Positions 1 to 8,659 are shown, numbered from the stretch's first letter. The stretch: 64,000 nt of DNA from Pseudomonas sp. dw_358 (GCF_018449655.1 NZ_JAAVUX010000002.1:416529-480528), one strand, 5' to 3'. Notes: generated by a model from the sequence alone, not told the origin. Numbers and translations: made by a program.

Positions 1-155
1 CCCACTATATAAATTGATTCTAAGCCAAGCCCGCTGCGGCCTCTAAGGTTACAGGAGTCATCCCCCTTACCCTGCGGACGACAGTCATCGGCGCCCATGG
101 CCTGAGGCCCGAACGGTAACCCCTGCGGGGCAAAACAACAACAAAGGCAATCGTC

Positions 156-251
156 ATGTTCAAACATTCGAAGGTTCGTCAGGCCGGGCTCATCGTCGCC
201 GCCACCACGTTATTGCTGATCTTGCCCAACGTCGGCCGGCTGTTTGGCTGA
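156..251 (+). CDS. small membrane peptide, 31 aa
   Basis: A short reading frame encodes 31 residues. It begins with a basic N-terminus (MFKHSKVRQ) followed by one hydrophobic stretch long enough to cross the inner membrane, and ends LFG. An AAAGG ribosome-binding site lies about 8 bases upstream of the ATG. I recognise no family, but the basic-then-hydrophobic plan and the clear RBS argue for a translated small protein rather than chance. It is convergent with the transglutaminase operon, and a hairpin separates the two. Function unknown. Confidence 0.55.
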   Translation: MFKHSKVRQAGLIVAATTLLLILPNVGRLFG

Positions 252-278
252 CTCATCAAGCACTGCTTCGCCCCTCCA

Positions 279-305
279 GAAACACAACCGCCGCCCGAAG
301 GCGGC
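279..305 (-). terminator. intrinsic terminator of the transglutaminase operon
   Basis: A perfect 6-bp stem GCCGCC/GGCGGC with a four-base loop lies at 290-305. Read on the minus strand it is followed by the T-rich tail GGTTGTGTTT. It sits about 30 bases past the stop of the last gene of the minus-strand operon. Confidence 0.6.
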
Positions 306-333
306 AGTGGGTGCCTTGTAGCGTAGCCGATGA

Positions 334-1173
334 TCAGCCTTGAGTCTGGCTTTGCGTCTGGTTCAAGCCGGGCCCGAAGCCTTGGACCTGCACCCCTGCC
401 GTCGGCGTGACCACTACCTTGGCGTGCATCTGCTCGAAGCCACCCCCACGGCGCATGCCGCGTACCGGGCAGGCGTCCAGGTAATCCAGGCCGACCGCCA
501 GCTTGAGGTGCCGCTCCGGGCGCGACAGCTGATTGGTTACATCGAAACTGTACCAGGCATCATCCAGCCAGGCCTCGGCCCACGCATGGCTGGCCAGGTG
601 TTCGCTGTTCTCTGTGAACAGGTAGCCCGACACGTAGCGCGCTGGCACGCCCAGGCTGCGAGCGCAGGCGATGAAGGCGTGGGTGTGGTCCTGGCAGACC
701 CCGGTGCGGCTGGCAAATGCCTCGGCGGCGCTGGTTTCCACCTCGGTGGCACCGGGTGTATAGGTGATGTGATGGTTCAAGGCCTGCATCAGATCGATCA
801 GGGCATTGCGGTCCTTGTGCTTGCACTGCTCGGCCGCGAACGCACGGATCGCGTCATCGGCTTCGGTCAGGCGGGTGAAGCGCAGGAAAGGCAATGGCGA
901 CTGCGTCTCGTGCTCCGCTTCACGGGTCTCGTCGATTTCGACCTGTCCACGGGCGCCGATGATGATGGCGTTGTGCGGATCATCAATGGTCAGGACGTGA
1001 AGAATATTACCGAATGGATCGACCTGGGCCTTGACGGGGCGAGGCAGGTCCAATTGCCAGCTGAGCACGTGCTGGCGCTCGCTGTCGTGGGGAGTCAGGC
1101 GCAGGTACTGAATGCTCGCTCGTACTTCGTCATCATAGTGATAGGCAGTTTCGTGACTGATCGAAAGTCTCAT
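334..1173 (-). CDS. transglutaminase-like cysteine protease family protein
   Basis: The 279-residue protein has an N-terminal beta domain typical of bacterial transglutaminases (from MRLSISHETAYHY) and a C-terminal papain-like core. The catalytic triad is visible: Cys160 in RTGVCQDH, His196 in ASHAWAEAW and Asp211 in YSFDVTN. The ATG at 1173 is chosen because GGAGG lies 5-6 bases upstream and because it overlaps the alpha-E stop (ATGA), implying translational coupling. A longer frame exists upstream but lacks an RBS. The family commonly travels with the alpha-E and ATP-grasp genes seen here; the set is thought to make or process a peptide or amide bond, but the substrate is unknown. Confidence 0.85.
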   Translation of the reverse strand: MRLSISHETAYHYDDEVRASIQYLRLTPHDSERQHVLSWQLDLPRPVKAQVDPFGNILHVLTIDDPHNAIIIGARGQVEIDETREAEHETQSPLPFLRFTRLTEADDAIRAFAAEQCKHKDRNALIDLMQALNHHITYTPGATEVETSAAEAFASRTGVCQDHTHAFIACARSLGVPARYVSGYLFTENSEHLASHAWAEAWLDDAWYSFDVTNQLSRPERHLKLAVGLDYLDACPVRGMRRGGGFEQMHAKVVVTPTAGVQVQGFGPGLNQTQSQTQG

Positions 1174-2120
1174 ACAGCCTCCAGATAAGAGCTGTGAATT
1201 GCGTTGCCCAACTGGGCGACCAGCGGGATTAATTCGTTCAACCATTCATGCAGACCCTCATCGAGGATCTCGCCGATGCCGGTGTAGCGCAGACGCGCAT
1301 CCAGCTCGGCGGCCATGCGCTGCGCGGGCCGACCGTTGGCGCCTGGCAGCACGCCAAGGATGATGTTGATCTCCTCGGTGCAGGCACGCAGAGAACGCGG
1401 CACATCGGCGCGCAGCAACAGCATTTCGGCCACCGGCCGCGCCGCCGGGGCGTCGCGGTAAATCTCGGTGTACGCCTCGAACGACGACAGCGCGCGCAAC
1501 AGCGCGCTCCACTGGTAATAACCCCGTGCAGAGCTGTCGTCTACCAGTTCGGCATCATCGCCGAGCATTTCGTAACGCGCATCGAGCAGGCGCAAGGTGT
1601 TGTCGGCTCGCTCGATGAACGTACCCAGACGAATGAACCGGAAGGCATCGTTGCGCATGATGGTGCCGTAGGTGGCACCCCGGAACAGGTGCGAACGCTC
1701 CTTGATCCACTCGCAAAAACGACTCATGCCGTAACGGCTCAATCCCTGTTCGGCAATCCCGCGGATCTCCAGCCAAGTGGCGTTGATGTTTTCCCACATG
1801 TCGGCGGTGATGCGACCGCGTACGGCGTGGGCCGAGGCCCGGGCGGCCCCCAGGCAGCTGTAGAGGCTGGCCGGGTTGGCCGCATCCAGCGCGAAGAAGT
1901 GCAGCAGGCGTTCGGCGTGGAGCTGGCCGTGACGCTCGAGGTAGTCATCCAGGGTACCGGTAATCAGCAGCGGCATGGCGATTTCATCCAGGCCATCCCC
2001 GCGACCGTCCTGGGGCATCAGCGACAGCGAGTAACTGACGTCAAGCATGCGCGCCAGGTTTTCGGCCCGCTCCAGGTAACGCGACATCCAATACAGATCC
2101 GAGGCAGTTCTACTTAGCAT
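1170..2120 (-). CDS. alpha-E domain-containing protein (DUF403)
   Basis: The 316-residue, largely helical protein opens MLSRTASDLYWMSRYLERAEN, the signature start of the alpha-E family (DUF403). It is the middle gene of a three-gene minus-strand operon: 13 bases separate it from the ATP-grasp gene upstream, and its stop overlaps the transglutaminase start. Alpha-E proteins almost always accompany a circularly permuted ATP-grasp ligase. The biochemical role of the helical domain is not established. No truncation or frameshift is seen. Confidence 0.85.
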   Translation of the reverse strand: MLSRTASDLYWMSRYLERAENLARMLDVSYSLSLMPQDGRGDGLDEIAMPLLITGTLDDYLERHGQLHAERLLHFFALDAANPASLYSCLGAARASAHAVRGRITADMWENINATWLEIRGIAEQGLSRYGMSRFCEWIKERSHLFRGATYGTIMRNDAFRFIRLGTFIERADNTLRLLDARYEMLGDDAELVDDSSARGYYQWSALLRALSSFEAYTEIYRDAPAARPVAEMLLLRADVPRSLRACTEEINIILGVLPGANGRPAQRMAAELDARLRYTGIGEILDEGLHEWLNELIPLVAQLGNAIHSSYLEAV

Positions 2121-2133
2121 TTGGCACGCATCC

Positions 2134-3543
2134 TTAGTCCTCGACTACCCATGTGTCCTTGGTTCCGCCGCCCTGGGACGAGTTGACCACCAAGGAACCC
2201 TCGCGCAGCGCTACCCGGGTCAGGCCGCCCGGGACCACGCGGGTTTCGCGGCCAGCCAGAACGAACGGACGCAGGTCGATGTGGCGCGGTGCAATACCGT
2301 TCTCGACGAAGGTCGGACAGGTGGACAGGCACAGCGTCGGCTGGGCGATGTAGGCATGGGGCCTGGCTTTCAGGCGCGCACGGAAATTCTCGATCTCCGC
2401 GGCCGTGGCGGCCGGCCCGACCAGCATGCCGTAACCTCCGGAGCCCTGGGTTTCCTTGACCACCAGATCCGGCAGGTTGGCCAGAACGTGGGACAGCTCT
2501 TCGGGCTTGCGGCACTGATAAGTGGGCACGTTCTTGAGGATCGGCTCTTCATCCAGATAAAAGCGAATCATGTCGGTGACAAACGGATACACCGACTTGT
2601 CGTCCGCCACGCCGGTGCCGATGGCGTTGGCCAGCACCACGTTGCCCGAACGGTAAGCCGACAGCAGGCCCGGCACGCCGAGCATGGACTCGGGGTTGAA
2701 TGCCAACGGATCAAGGAAGGCATCGTCCAGGCGACGGTAGATGACATCCACCGCCTTGGGCCCGTCCGTGGTGCGCATGAATACCTTGTCGTCGCGCACG
2801 AACAGGTCGGCCCCTTCCACCAGCTCCACGCCCATCTCGCGGGCCAGAAAAGCATGCTCGAAGAAGGCGCTGTTGAAACGGCCGGGGGTCAGCACCACCA
2901 CGCTGGGGTTGTCCAGCGGGCTGGAGCTTTTCAAGGTATCGAGCAACAGGTTCGGGTAGTGATCGATGGGGGCGATGCGCTGAGCCGCGAACAGCTCGGG
3001 GAACAGGCGCATCATCATTTTGCGGTCTTCGAGCATGTAGCTCACGCCGCTGGGGGTGCGCAGGTTGTCTTCCAGCACGTAATAAGTGCCATCACCGTCG
3101 CGCACCAGGTCGACACCGGAAATGTGCGAATAAATATCCCGATGCAGGTTGAGCCCCTGCATTGCCAACTGGTACTGCTCGTTGGCCAGCACCTGCTCGG
3201 CAGGGATGATCCCGGCCTTGATGATGCGCTGGTCGTGATACAGGTCGGCCAGAAACATGTTCAGCGCCTTGACCCGCTGGATGCAGCCGCGCTCGACGAT
3301 GCGCCACTCGCTGGCTGGAATGCTGCGCGGAATGGTGTCGAAGGGGATCAACCGCTCGGTGCCCTGCTCGTCGCCATACAGCGTGAACGTAATGCCGGCA
3401 CGATGAAATAACAGGTCGGCTTCGCGTCGGCGCTGCGCGAGCAGCTCGTCTGGCGTGTCAGCCAGCCAGCGCGCGAACTCCCGGTAGTGCGGGCGGACCT
3501 GGCCGCCTGCGTCGTACATCTCATCATAAAAGGTGCGGTTCAT
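2134..3543 (-). CDS. circularly permuted type 2 ATP-grasp protein
   Basis: The 469-residue protein matches the DUF404/DUF407 circularly permuted ATP-grasp family: N-terminal MNRTFYDEMYDAGG, a central nucleotide-binding region with YVLEDNLRTPSG, and a glycine-rich VKETQGSGGYGM loop near the C-terminus. ATP-grasp enzymes make amide bonds through acyl-phosphates. With the downstream alpha-E and transglutaminase proteins it probably forms a peptide-synthesis or modification set of unknown product. AAGGAG lies 7 bases before the ATG. It is the first gene of the operon, so the promoter should lie in the gap just to its right. Confidence 0.87.
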   Translation of the reverse strand: MNRTFYDEMYDAGGQVRPHYREFARWLADTPDELLAQRRREADLLFHRAGITFTLYGDEQGTERLIPFDTIPRSIPASEWRIVERGCIQRVKALNMFLADLYHDQRIIKAGIIPAEQVLANEQYQLAMQGLNLHRDIYSHISGVDLVRDGDGTYYVLEDNLRTPSGVSYMLEDRKMMMRLFPELFAAQRIAPIDHYPNLLLDTLKSSSPLDNPSVVVLTPGRFNSAFFEHAFLAREMGVELVEGADLFVRDDKVFMRTTDGPKAVDVIYRRLDDAFLDPLAFNPESMLGVPGLLSAYRSGNVVLANAIGTGVADDKSVYPFVTDMIRFYLDEEPILKNVPTYQCRKPEELSHVLANLPDLVVKETQGSGGYGMLVGPAATAAEIENFRARLKARPHAYIAQPTLCLSTCPTFVENGIAPRHIDLRPFVLAGRETRVVPGGLTRVALREGSLVVNSSQGGGTKDTWVVED

Positions 3544-3680
3544 GCCGTACTCCTTGTCACCCGGACCCTAGAGCCTTCGCAAGGCCCGTGCCATCGGCAT
3601 TTATTCTTTAAAATCAACCAGTTGAAAAGACGAAAGACCCATTACGCACCAATCCAGTGCGGTTCGGGATTCAACTGAAC

Positions 3681-3866
3681 GGGTGGCGCCTCATTGCGAA
3701 GCGCCGGGGATGTGGCATTTGTCTATCGGAAGCATAGACAGAGTTGATTTCAAAGACCTGCACGTGTCGTTAATAATTCATCCACCAGGCGGAGATTTTT
3801 TGACACGGGTCTCTGGCCGCGAACTTCCCTTTTGGCCACCTTGCTCGCAAGGTGGCCATTTTTTTC
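3681..3866 (+). ncRNA. candidate small RNA ending at an orphan terminator
   Basis: The 371-base gap between the ATP-grasp gene and the RraB-like gene, both on the minus strand, holds a strong plus-strand terminator with no plus-strand gene before it. Upstream are two further possible hairpins: GGCGC/GCGCC at 3685-3705, and a perfect 7-bp stem TGTCTAT/ATAGACA at 3720-3740 whose loop is CGGAAGC. A structured, terminated transcript is the simplest explanation. I could not identify a convincing promoter or match a known Pseudomonas sRNA, so the 5' end is arbitrary. Confidence 0.3.
3834..3865 (+). terminator. strong intrinsic terminator, plus strand
   Basis: A perfect 10-bp stem GGCCACCTTG/CAAGGTGGCC with a CTCG loop is followed at once by A and seven T. 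The opposite strand has no T tract, so it works for rightward transcription. No plus-strand gene precedes it. Confidence 0.75.
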
Positions 3867-3914
3867 CGTCCGATGTGGACAACCCGGCCGATCGAGGCCG
3901 GCCGGGCTCACCTG

Positions 3915-4256
3915 TCACGCATTGATACGACGAATCTCCTGTTTGACGCCCCAGCCTTCGATTTCACCGCCCAAGGGCTCGATCACGGCTTCGAAGTCGT
4001 GTTCGAACTCACCGATGCCACCGTATGTGGCGTACATCAACTTGCTCAGTTCCAGGTGCCAGCCGCCATCGTCCTTTTCACTGACCTGCGCGTTCAGTGA
4101 TTCGCCTCGAAACTTCCCCGCGGCCCTGCGGGCACAGTCTTCATCGGGAAAAGTGGCGTAGAACTCGATGGGGTGAATGCGGGCGAAATCGAAACCGCCC
4201 TCTTTCATGCGGCGTAACACGTGGGTGCTGATGTCTTCTTGATGGGCTGTGCTCAT
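3915..4256 (-). CDS. RraB-family protein (ribonuclease E inhibitor-like)
   Basis: The 113-residue acidic protein resembles the RraB/PF06877 family: an N-terminal helix (EDISTHVLRRMKEGG), then a core with HPIEFYATFPDED, a central GGWHLELSK strand and a C-terminal GGEIEGWGV segment. In E. coli RraB binds RNase E and inhibits its degradosome activity, but many family members are uncharacterised, so that role is only inferred. GAGGAGG precedes the ATG. It stands alone, with about 190 bases to the gene upstream of it. Confidence 0.65.
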   Translation of the reverse strand: MSTAHQEDISTHVLRRMKEGGFDFARIHPIEFYATFPDEDCARRAAGKFRGESLNAQVSEKDDGGWHLELSKLMYATYGGIGEFEHDFEAVIEPLGGEIEGWGVKQEIRRINA

Positions 4257-4361
4257 GAATCGTCCTCCTCACGTTTAACGACGGATAGACTTTCAGTACT
4301 GCCAGGATGACGCCAGCCTACGGCATGAACGTCCCCTGCTCAGCCACGGGCGCGGCTGGCC

Positions 4362-4396
4362 TAAAGCAAACAAGACAGGATCGTGACAATCCTGTC
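4362..4396 (-). terminator. likely terminator of the 81-aa gene
   Basis: An 8-bp stem GACAGGAT/ATCCTGTC with a 7-base loop lies at 4374-4396. On the minus strand it is followed by the T-rich tail TTGTTTGCTTT. It lies about 50 bases past the stop of the neighbouring minus-strand gene. Confidence 0.55.
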
Positions 4397-4447
4397 AGCA
4401 GAGTAACGCGGCGGGTGCGCCGTTGCTAGGGGCGCAAAAAAAACGTT

Positions 4448-4693
4448 TCAGGCGACGGCCACCCCTTCACTGATGTTGGTGATGGTGACGCCATTCTGAG
4501 TCTTGAGCGTCTTGGCGGTGGGCGCTGAGTCGCGACCCTCGAAGTCGTTGAGGTCCAATTCCGCGGTCACAGGAAACAATCGGGCGCGAACCAGCTGCGC
4601 CGCCTCTTCGATAGAGGGGCATTCGGCGAACTGGACGTCCATTTCACGGGAAACGCCATCTTGATCGCTGTAGCTGATTTTCCACTGTTTCAT
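4448..4693 (-). CDS. hypothetical protein, 81 aa
   Basis: A small soluble acidic protein starts MKQWKISYSDQDG. It has alternating charged and hydrophobic residues, suggesting a beta sheet and one helix (SIEEAAQLVRARLF). GAGGAG lies about 8 bases before the ATG. It has no signal peptide or membrane segment. It lies between the RraB-like gene and the LTA-synthase-like gene, both on the same strand but separated by terminator-like hairpins, so it is probably transcribed alone. I do not recognise the family. Confidence 0.6.
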   Translation of the reverse strand: MKQWKISYSDQDGVSREMDVQFAECPSIEEAAQLVRARLFPVTAELDLNDFEGRDSAPTAKTLKTQNGVTITNISEGVAVA

Positions 4694-4802
4694 TGTTGTG
4701 TATCTCCTCGGCTGGAAGATGGGGCTGCATGAGAATGGACCGAGGGGTGGGGGTATCGTTCAGGTCGTACGCCGAATGGAGAGCACGGCGCCGCCCGCGC
4801 TC

Positions 4803-4826
4803 ACAAAAAAGGCCCCGAAGGGCCCT
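4803..4826 (-). terminator. terminator of the LTA-synthase-like gene
   Basis: A GGCCC stem with a TTCG-type tetraloop at 4811-4824 is followed on the minus strand by TTTTTTT. It lies just past the stop of the large gene upstream. Confidence 0.8.
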
Positions 4827-4832
4827 TGATGC

Positions 4833-6908
4833 TTACTTGCTGGGCACCACCCCGGCGGTGTTGTCCAACAGGCTCTTGGTCGCCGTCTGGATAAACGAAT
4901 CAAGCTTGCGACGCAGGTCTGGAATGTCCGGCGCGTCGATGATCTCGGCCTTCGGCGTGCGACCCAGCTCATAGTGGTAAAGCTTGGCCGGCATGTCCTT
5001 GGGCTCGACCAGAATGCGGTCACCCGAGATGATCGCCACGGTCTGCTCGTTACCCGATGGCTTGATCACACCGAAGCCCTTGTCCCCTTCCGGCAGGTTG
5101 AGCAGGTCACGGCCCCAGCACTGGTTGCGGGTTTCGCCGCCCAGACGCCCCATGATGGTGGGGACGATGTCGATCTGCGTGCCAACGGTATGGCTGACGG
5201 CGCCGAACTTGTCCTGGATGCCCGGCGCGATCATCAGCATCGGCACGTTGAAGCGGCCCAGGTCCATCTCGGTGATCTGCTGGTCGTTGCCGAACCCGTG
5301 GTCACCCACCAGGATGAACAGGGTGTCCTTGAAGTAGGCTTCTTTCCTGGCCTTCTCGAAGAACTGCCCGACCGCCCAGTCGGCATAGCGCATGGCGGTC
5401 AAGTGCTGGTCCAGCGTACCGTGGCCGGTGACGCGCTCCACCGGCAAGTCCTTGGGCAAGGCATAAGGCACGTGGTTGGACAGCGTCTGCAGCAAGGCAT
5501 AGAACGGTTTGCCGGCTTTTTCCCGGGCGATCAGTTCCTGGTTGCCACGGTCGAACATATCCTGGTCGGAAACGCCCCAGGTCGGGTCCGAGAACACCGG
5601 ATTGATGAAGTCGTTACGGCCGATGAAAGTGGTCATGCCCTGGTTGCTGAAGAAACCGGACTGGTTATCCCAGGCGAAGTCACCGTTATAGACATACACG
5701 TCGTTGTACTTGCGGGCACTGAGCAGCGCCGGCAGGCCGGACAGTTTGTGGGCACCCTCCGGGGTCTGCATCAGGTATTCGAACCCCGGCAGGTTGGGAA
5801 AGCAGCCCATGGTGGCGAACATGCCCTGGTGGGTGTGGGTGCCGTTGGAGAAGAAGTGGTCGAACAGCAGCCCCTCCTTGGCCAGTTTGTCGAAGTACGG
5901 GGTGATGCCCGACTCGTCGCCCAGCGCACCGACCGAGTGGCCGGCGAAGCTCTCCATGAGGATCACCACCACGTTTTTGATCGGCAGGGTGTTCTGCTCG
6001 GGCGGCGTGAAGTCGCGGCGCACGGCGGCGATGTCGCTGTCCACCAGTTTGTCGTTGGGGGTCAGCAGCATGTCGCGCACGGTCTGCTGGGCCTCGGCCA
6101 CCGGCAAGGTACCCTTCCAGATGTTGTCGCGCTCGTCGGACATCTGGCTCTTGGCCGCGTTGATCAGCTGCAGGGTGCCGTTGAGGCCCAGCTGGTTGGC
6201 GAAGTTCGAGTCGGTGGTATAGGCGTCGCCCCAGCGCAGGGGCGGGCCCTGACGCAGCGTGCCACGACCGGCGAGGACAATGACGCCCAGCACCAGCACC
6301 ATGACGCCAATGCGCAGGTACCACGACGCCGCCGGGCGGCCGACAGTGGCTTCCGGGGCAACTGCGCGCGGGCGGGTCAGGCGGTCGATGCCCTTGAACA
6401 CCAGGCTCAGCAACCAGGTCACGAAAAACCAGGCCAGCAGGTAACGCACCACCGGGTAGCCGTACCAGATCATGCTCAGAACGGTCTTGGGGTCTTCCTT
6501 GACGTACTGGAACACCAGGCCGTTGAGGCGCTGATGGAACTCGCGGTAGAAGTCCATTTCCATCAACCCGAGGAACAGGAAGAGGCTGGAGGTGACCGTG
6601 AGCCAGAAGCGCCAGAGCCCACGCATGGCCATCAGCCGTGGGATGACCAGCGCCAGCGCCAGCGGAATCAGGGTGTAGGCCACCAGCCGCAGGTCGAAGC
6701 GCAGGCCGTTGCCGAAGGCTTCGACGAAGGTCGACGCGGGCGTCGTCAGAATCATCTCGCGGTTGTAGGCCAGCAGCGCCAGGCGCAGCAGGCTGAGCAG
6801 CAGCATGATAGCCACGCCGCTGAGCAGCATGTAGGCAAGGTGCGATTTGACGGTCGGTTGCAGGCGTTGCTGGCCCCGCTTTTGACCCAAGGCGTCCGTA
6901 TTAGCCAT
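4833..6908 (-). CDS. LTA synthase family protein (membrane phosphoglycerol transferase/sulfatase fold)
   Basis: The 691-residue protein has about five membrane helices in its first 220 residues and then a periplasmic alkaline-phosphatase/sulfatase-fold domain. Active-site features of the LtaS/MdoB group are visible: Glu319 in LMESFAGHS, a probable nucleophile Thr359 in GTHTHQG, and Asp536-His537 in LVGDHGFG. Such enzymes move phosphoglycerol (or phosphoethanolamine) from lipids to glycans. In Gram-negatives the target is usually periplasmic glucan or another envelope sugar, not lipoteichoic acid. The start has only a weak RBS but matches the family's usual N-terminus. The long antisense frame here is a G+C shadow. 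Confidence 0.85.
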   Translation of the reverse strand: MANTDALGQKRGQQRLQPTVKSHLAYMLLSGVAIMLLLSLLRLALLAYNREMILTTPASTFVEAFGNGLRFDLRLVAYTLIPLALALVIPRLMAMRGLWRFWLTVTSSLFLFLGLMEMDFYREFHQRLNGLVFQYVKEDPKTVLSMIWYGYPVVRYLLAWFFVTWLLSLVFKGIDRLTRPRAVAPEATVGRPAASWYLRIGVMVLVLGVIVLAGRGTLRQGPPLRWGDAYTTDSNFANQLGLNGTLQLINAAKSQMSDERDNIWKGTLPVAEAQQTVRDMLLTPNDKLVDSDIAAVRRDFTPPEQNTLPIKNVVVILMESFAGHSVGALGDESGITPYFDKLAKEGLLFDHFFSNGTHTHQGMFATMGCFPNLPGFEYLMQTPEGAHKLSGLPALLSARKYNDVYVYNGDFAWDNQSGFFSNQGMTTFIGRNDFINPVFSDPTWGVSDQDMFDRGNQELIAREKAGKPFYALLQTLSNHVPYALPKDLPVERVTGHGTLDQHLTAMRYADWAVGQFFEKARKEAYFKDTLFILVGDHGFGNDQQITEMDLGRFNVPMLMIAPGIQDKFGAVSHTVGTQIDIVPTIMGRLGGETRNQCWGRDLLNLPEGDKGFGVIKPSGNEQTVAIISGDRILVEPKDMPAKLYHYELGRTPKAEIIDAPDIPDLRRKLDSFIQTATKSLLDNTAGVVPSK

Positions 6909-7048
6909 GTCAGGGAAGGATCCGTTCAGTTCGAATAATAATGAGTGTGCAATGCACAGCGGCGCACATCTTACAGAGCCGGCGATTGTCAGGGATGATT
7001 TGTGAAAAACTTGTTATGTTTTTGACAGTGAAATGACAGGTAACAATT

Positions 7049-7077
7049 GCCGCCGCCCACGTTGCATGGGCGGCGGC
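7049..7077 (-). terminator. hairpin after the PLDc_N gene
   Basis: A perfect 10-bp G+C stem (GCCGCCGCCC/GGGCGGCGGC) with a 9-base loop lies 7 bases past the stop. On the minus strand the tail AATTGTTACC is T-poor, so termination may be partial. Confidence 0.5.
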
Positions 7078-7083
7078 GGCGGC

Positions 7084-7275
7084 CTACAGCCGGACGTTGC
7101 CACGGGGGCCGGCAATGGCCCAGATGATCAGCCCCAGCACCGGCAGCAAGAGAATCAGCAGGGTCCACAGGACCTTCATACCGACCTCGGCGGAGCTTTT
7201 GAACACGTTGAGGATGGCCCAGATATCCAGCGCAAGGATGATCAGGCCGACGAGGCTGTTGAAGGTGGAACCCAT
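7084..7275 (-). CDS. PLDc_N-type small membrane protein
   Basis: The 63-residue protein has two membrane helices (LVGLIILALDIWAILNV and VLWTLLILLLPVLGLIIWAI) joined by a short loop and ends GPRGNVRL. This matches the phospholipase D nuclease N-terminal (PLDc_N, PF13396) small-protein family, with the typical PVLGLIIW motif. Despite the name there is no nuclease domain; the function is unknown. The start at 7275 is set by AGGAG 8 bases upstream. A longer frame runs into the neighbouring gene and is not credible. Confidence 0.8.
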   Translation of the reverse strand: MGSTFNSLVGLIILALDIWAILNVFKSSAEVGMKVLWTLLILLLPVLGLIIWAIAGPRGNVRL

Positions 7276-7342
7276 GGTGGATGCTCCTGAGGATGGTTTG
7301 CCATCATTAGGAGCGTTGGTGATGGCAAAGGGTTCCCTGACC

Positions 7343-7870
7343 TCACACCACGTTGGTGCGCAACGCTTCCAACGCCGGCGCAGCCTGAATCTGCAACTGC
7401 GCACACAGGGCCAACACCCGCGGTACATCTTCGCCAAACACCAGCACCATCTGTATTTCGTCATCCAGCAACTGACTGAAGTCCAACAGCACATAGCCAC
7501 CACGGTCCTGGCTCAGCGCGCCCATCTGCACCTGAATGCGATTGAGCGCCGTCAACGCTTCGACCTTGGCCAGTTGTTTGGGCTTGATGTTGAAGGTCAC
7601 GCCGGGGCCGAAGGAATCAATGATCTGCTGCAGCAGATCACCGTAACTGTCGGCCTGAAACAGCACCGTCTCCGGCAGGCTGCCCACCACCACCCATTCG
7701 CCCAGGCTGATCGGGAACGTGTCATCGTAATTGACGTCAGGGTTAGCGGCCAGAAAGCCTGCGGGGTCGGCATATGCCTGAGCGGCCTCGTCGGCAATGC
7801 GTTGAATATCGGCGTCGGCCAGGCAGCCCGAGCTGATCTTGCCCAGCAATTCGACGAGGAGAGGTTTCAT
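7343..7870 (-). CDS. hypothetical protein, 175 aa
   Basis: A soluble acidic protein begins MKPLLVELLGKISSG. It has a mixed alpha/beta composition and a conserved-looking core with SLGEWVVVGSLPETV and DDEIQMVLVFGEDVPRVL. No signal peptide, membrane helix or metal motif is seen. The RBS before the ATG is weak. It follows the ankyrin gene, but a terminator lies between them. I do not recognise the family. Codon usage resembles the neighbours, which supports it as a real gene. Confidence 0.6.
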   Translation of the reverse strand: MKPLLVELLGKISSGCLADADIQRIADEAAQAYADPAGFLAANPDVNYDDTFPISLGEWVVVGSLPETVLFQADSYGDLLQQIIDSFGPGVTFNIKPKQLAKVEALTALNRIQVQMGALSQDRGGYVLLDFSQLLDDEIQMVLVFGEDVPRVLALCAQLQIQAAPALEALRTNVV

Positions 7871-7886
7871 GATCGGCCAGCCTGGT

Positions 7887-7925
7887 GGAAAAAAGGGCGC
7901 AAAGAATAACCAGATTTGCGCCTTT
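7887..7925 (-). terminator. terminator of the ankyrin gene
   Basis: An 8-bp stem GGCGCAAA/TTTGCGCC at 7896-7922 is followed on the minus strand by CCTTTTTT. It lies in the 69-base gap after the ankyrin gene. Confidence 0.75.
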
Positions 7926-7939
7926 CGGACAGCGACCGG

Positions 7940-8464
7940 TCAGCCGGCGAGGCTCTGCAATTGCGCGACGGTGTCCTGCGCGCCCATGGCCTGCGCCGCA
8001 CCCAGCGCCGTGATGCCTTTAGCGTCGCGGGCGTGCGGATTGGCGCCACGGCCGAGCAGATAGTCAACGATGGCCACGCGGTTGAACATGGCTGCCATCA
8101 TCAATGCGGTACGACCATCGGCGGAGGCCCCCTCGACGTCGGCACCGTGTTCCACCAGCACCTGCACCACCGGCAAGTCGCCTTTGAAGGCGGCTCCGGC
8201 GATCGGGCTCTGGCCGTTATCGTTACGGATTTCCGGGTCGGCCTTGTGTTCCAGCAGGACACGCACGGCGTTCAGATGGCCGTGATAGCTGGCGAGCATC
8301 AGCAGGGTATCGCCCTTGTGATTGCGCAGGTTGGCCGGCAGCCCTTTCTCCAGCAAGCGCTGGAGCATGGCGGCATCGCCTTGACGGGCCTTGTCGAAGA
8401 CCTGCTCGGCAAATTCGGCCGCTTCGTCTTCGTTCATCTGCCGGGCATCTTGCGTCGTGGACAT
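7940..8464 (-). CDS. ankyrin repeat protein
   Basis: The 174-residue protein consists of an N-terminal acidic helix and about four ankyrin repeats, recognisable by GDTLLMLASYHGHLNAVRVLL, GQSPIAGAAFKGDLPVVQVLV, GRTALMMAAMFNRVAIVDYLL and a degenerate last repeat. It resembles P. aeruginosa AnkB, which supports catalase KatB activity, but no catalase gene is adjacent, so that role is not transferred. The ATG at 8464 is preferred over an upstream in-frame ATG because AGGAG lies 6 bases before it. Confidence 0.85.
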   Translation of the reverse strand: MSTTQDARQMNEDEAAEFAEQVFDKARQGDAAMLQRLLEKGLPANLRNHKGDTLLMLASYHGHLNAVRVLLEHKADPEIRNDNGQSPIAGAAFKGDLPVVQVLVEHGADVEGASADGRTALMMAAMFNRVAIVDYLLGRGANPHARDAKGITALGAAQAMGAQDTVAQLQSLAG

Positions 8465-8659
8465 GTGTGTCTCCTGGAGGGCGAAAGTGTGAAGAGTGTC
8501 GCGAAACCCGCGGGCAGGCGCCAACGGGATTTACCTATGGCCACGCTGCACGGAATTAATGAGCGATTCAGGGTCATAGACAGTAGGCGGCACGGGAAAA
8601 TTTCCCCGCCGACGGCGCTGTTTTTCCCACCCTCCTTCGAATTCGACTGTGGCCGCCGC

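Noticed and set aside
2281..3411. Long plus-strand frame opposite the ATP-grasp gene
   Set aside because: Shadow of a well-recognised coding sequence; no family features.
3681..3866. RsmX/Y/Z-type regulatory RNA because of GGA in a hairpin loop
   Set aside because: Only one or two GGA motifs are exposed, whereas Rsm RNAs have many, and no GacA box (TGTAAG-type) was seen upstream.
4974..6938. Long plus-strand open frame (654 codons) opposite the LTA-synthase-like gene
   Set aside because: Its composition is the His/Gln/Val-rich shadow typical of antisense to high-G+C genes, it has no RBS, and the opposite strand encodes a clear enzyme.
7940..8464. Naming the ankyrin gene ankB
   Set aside because: Similarity is to the repeat family as a whole and the diagnostic katB neighbour is absent.
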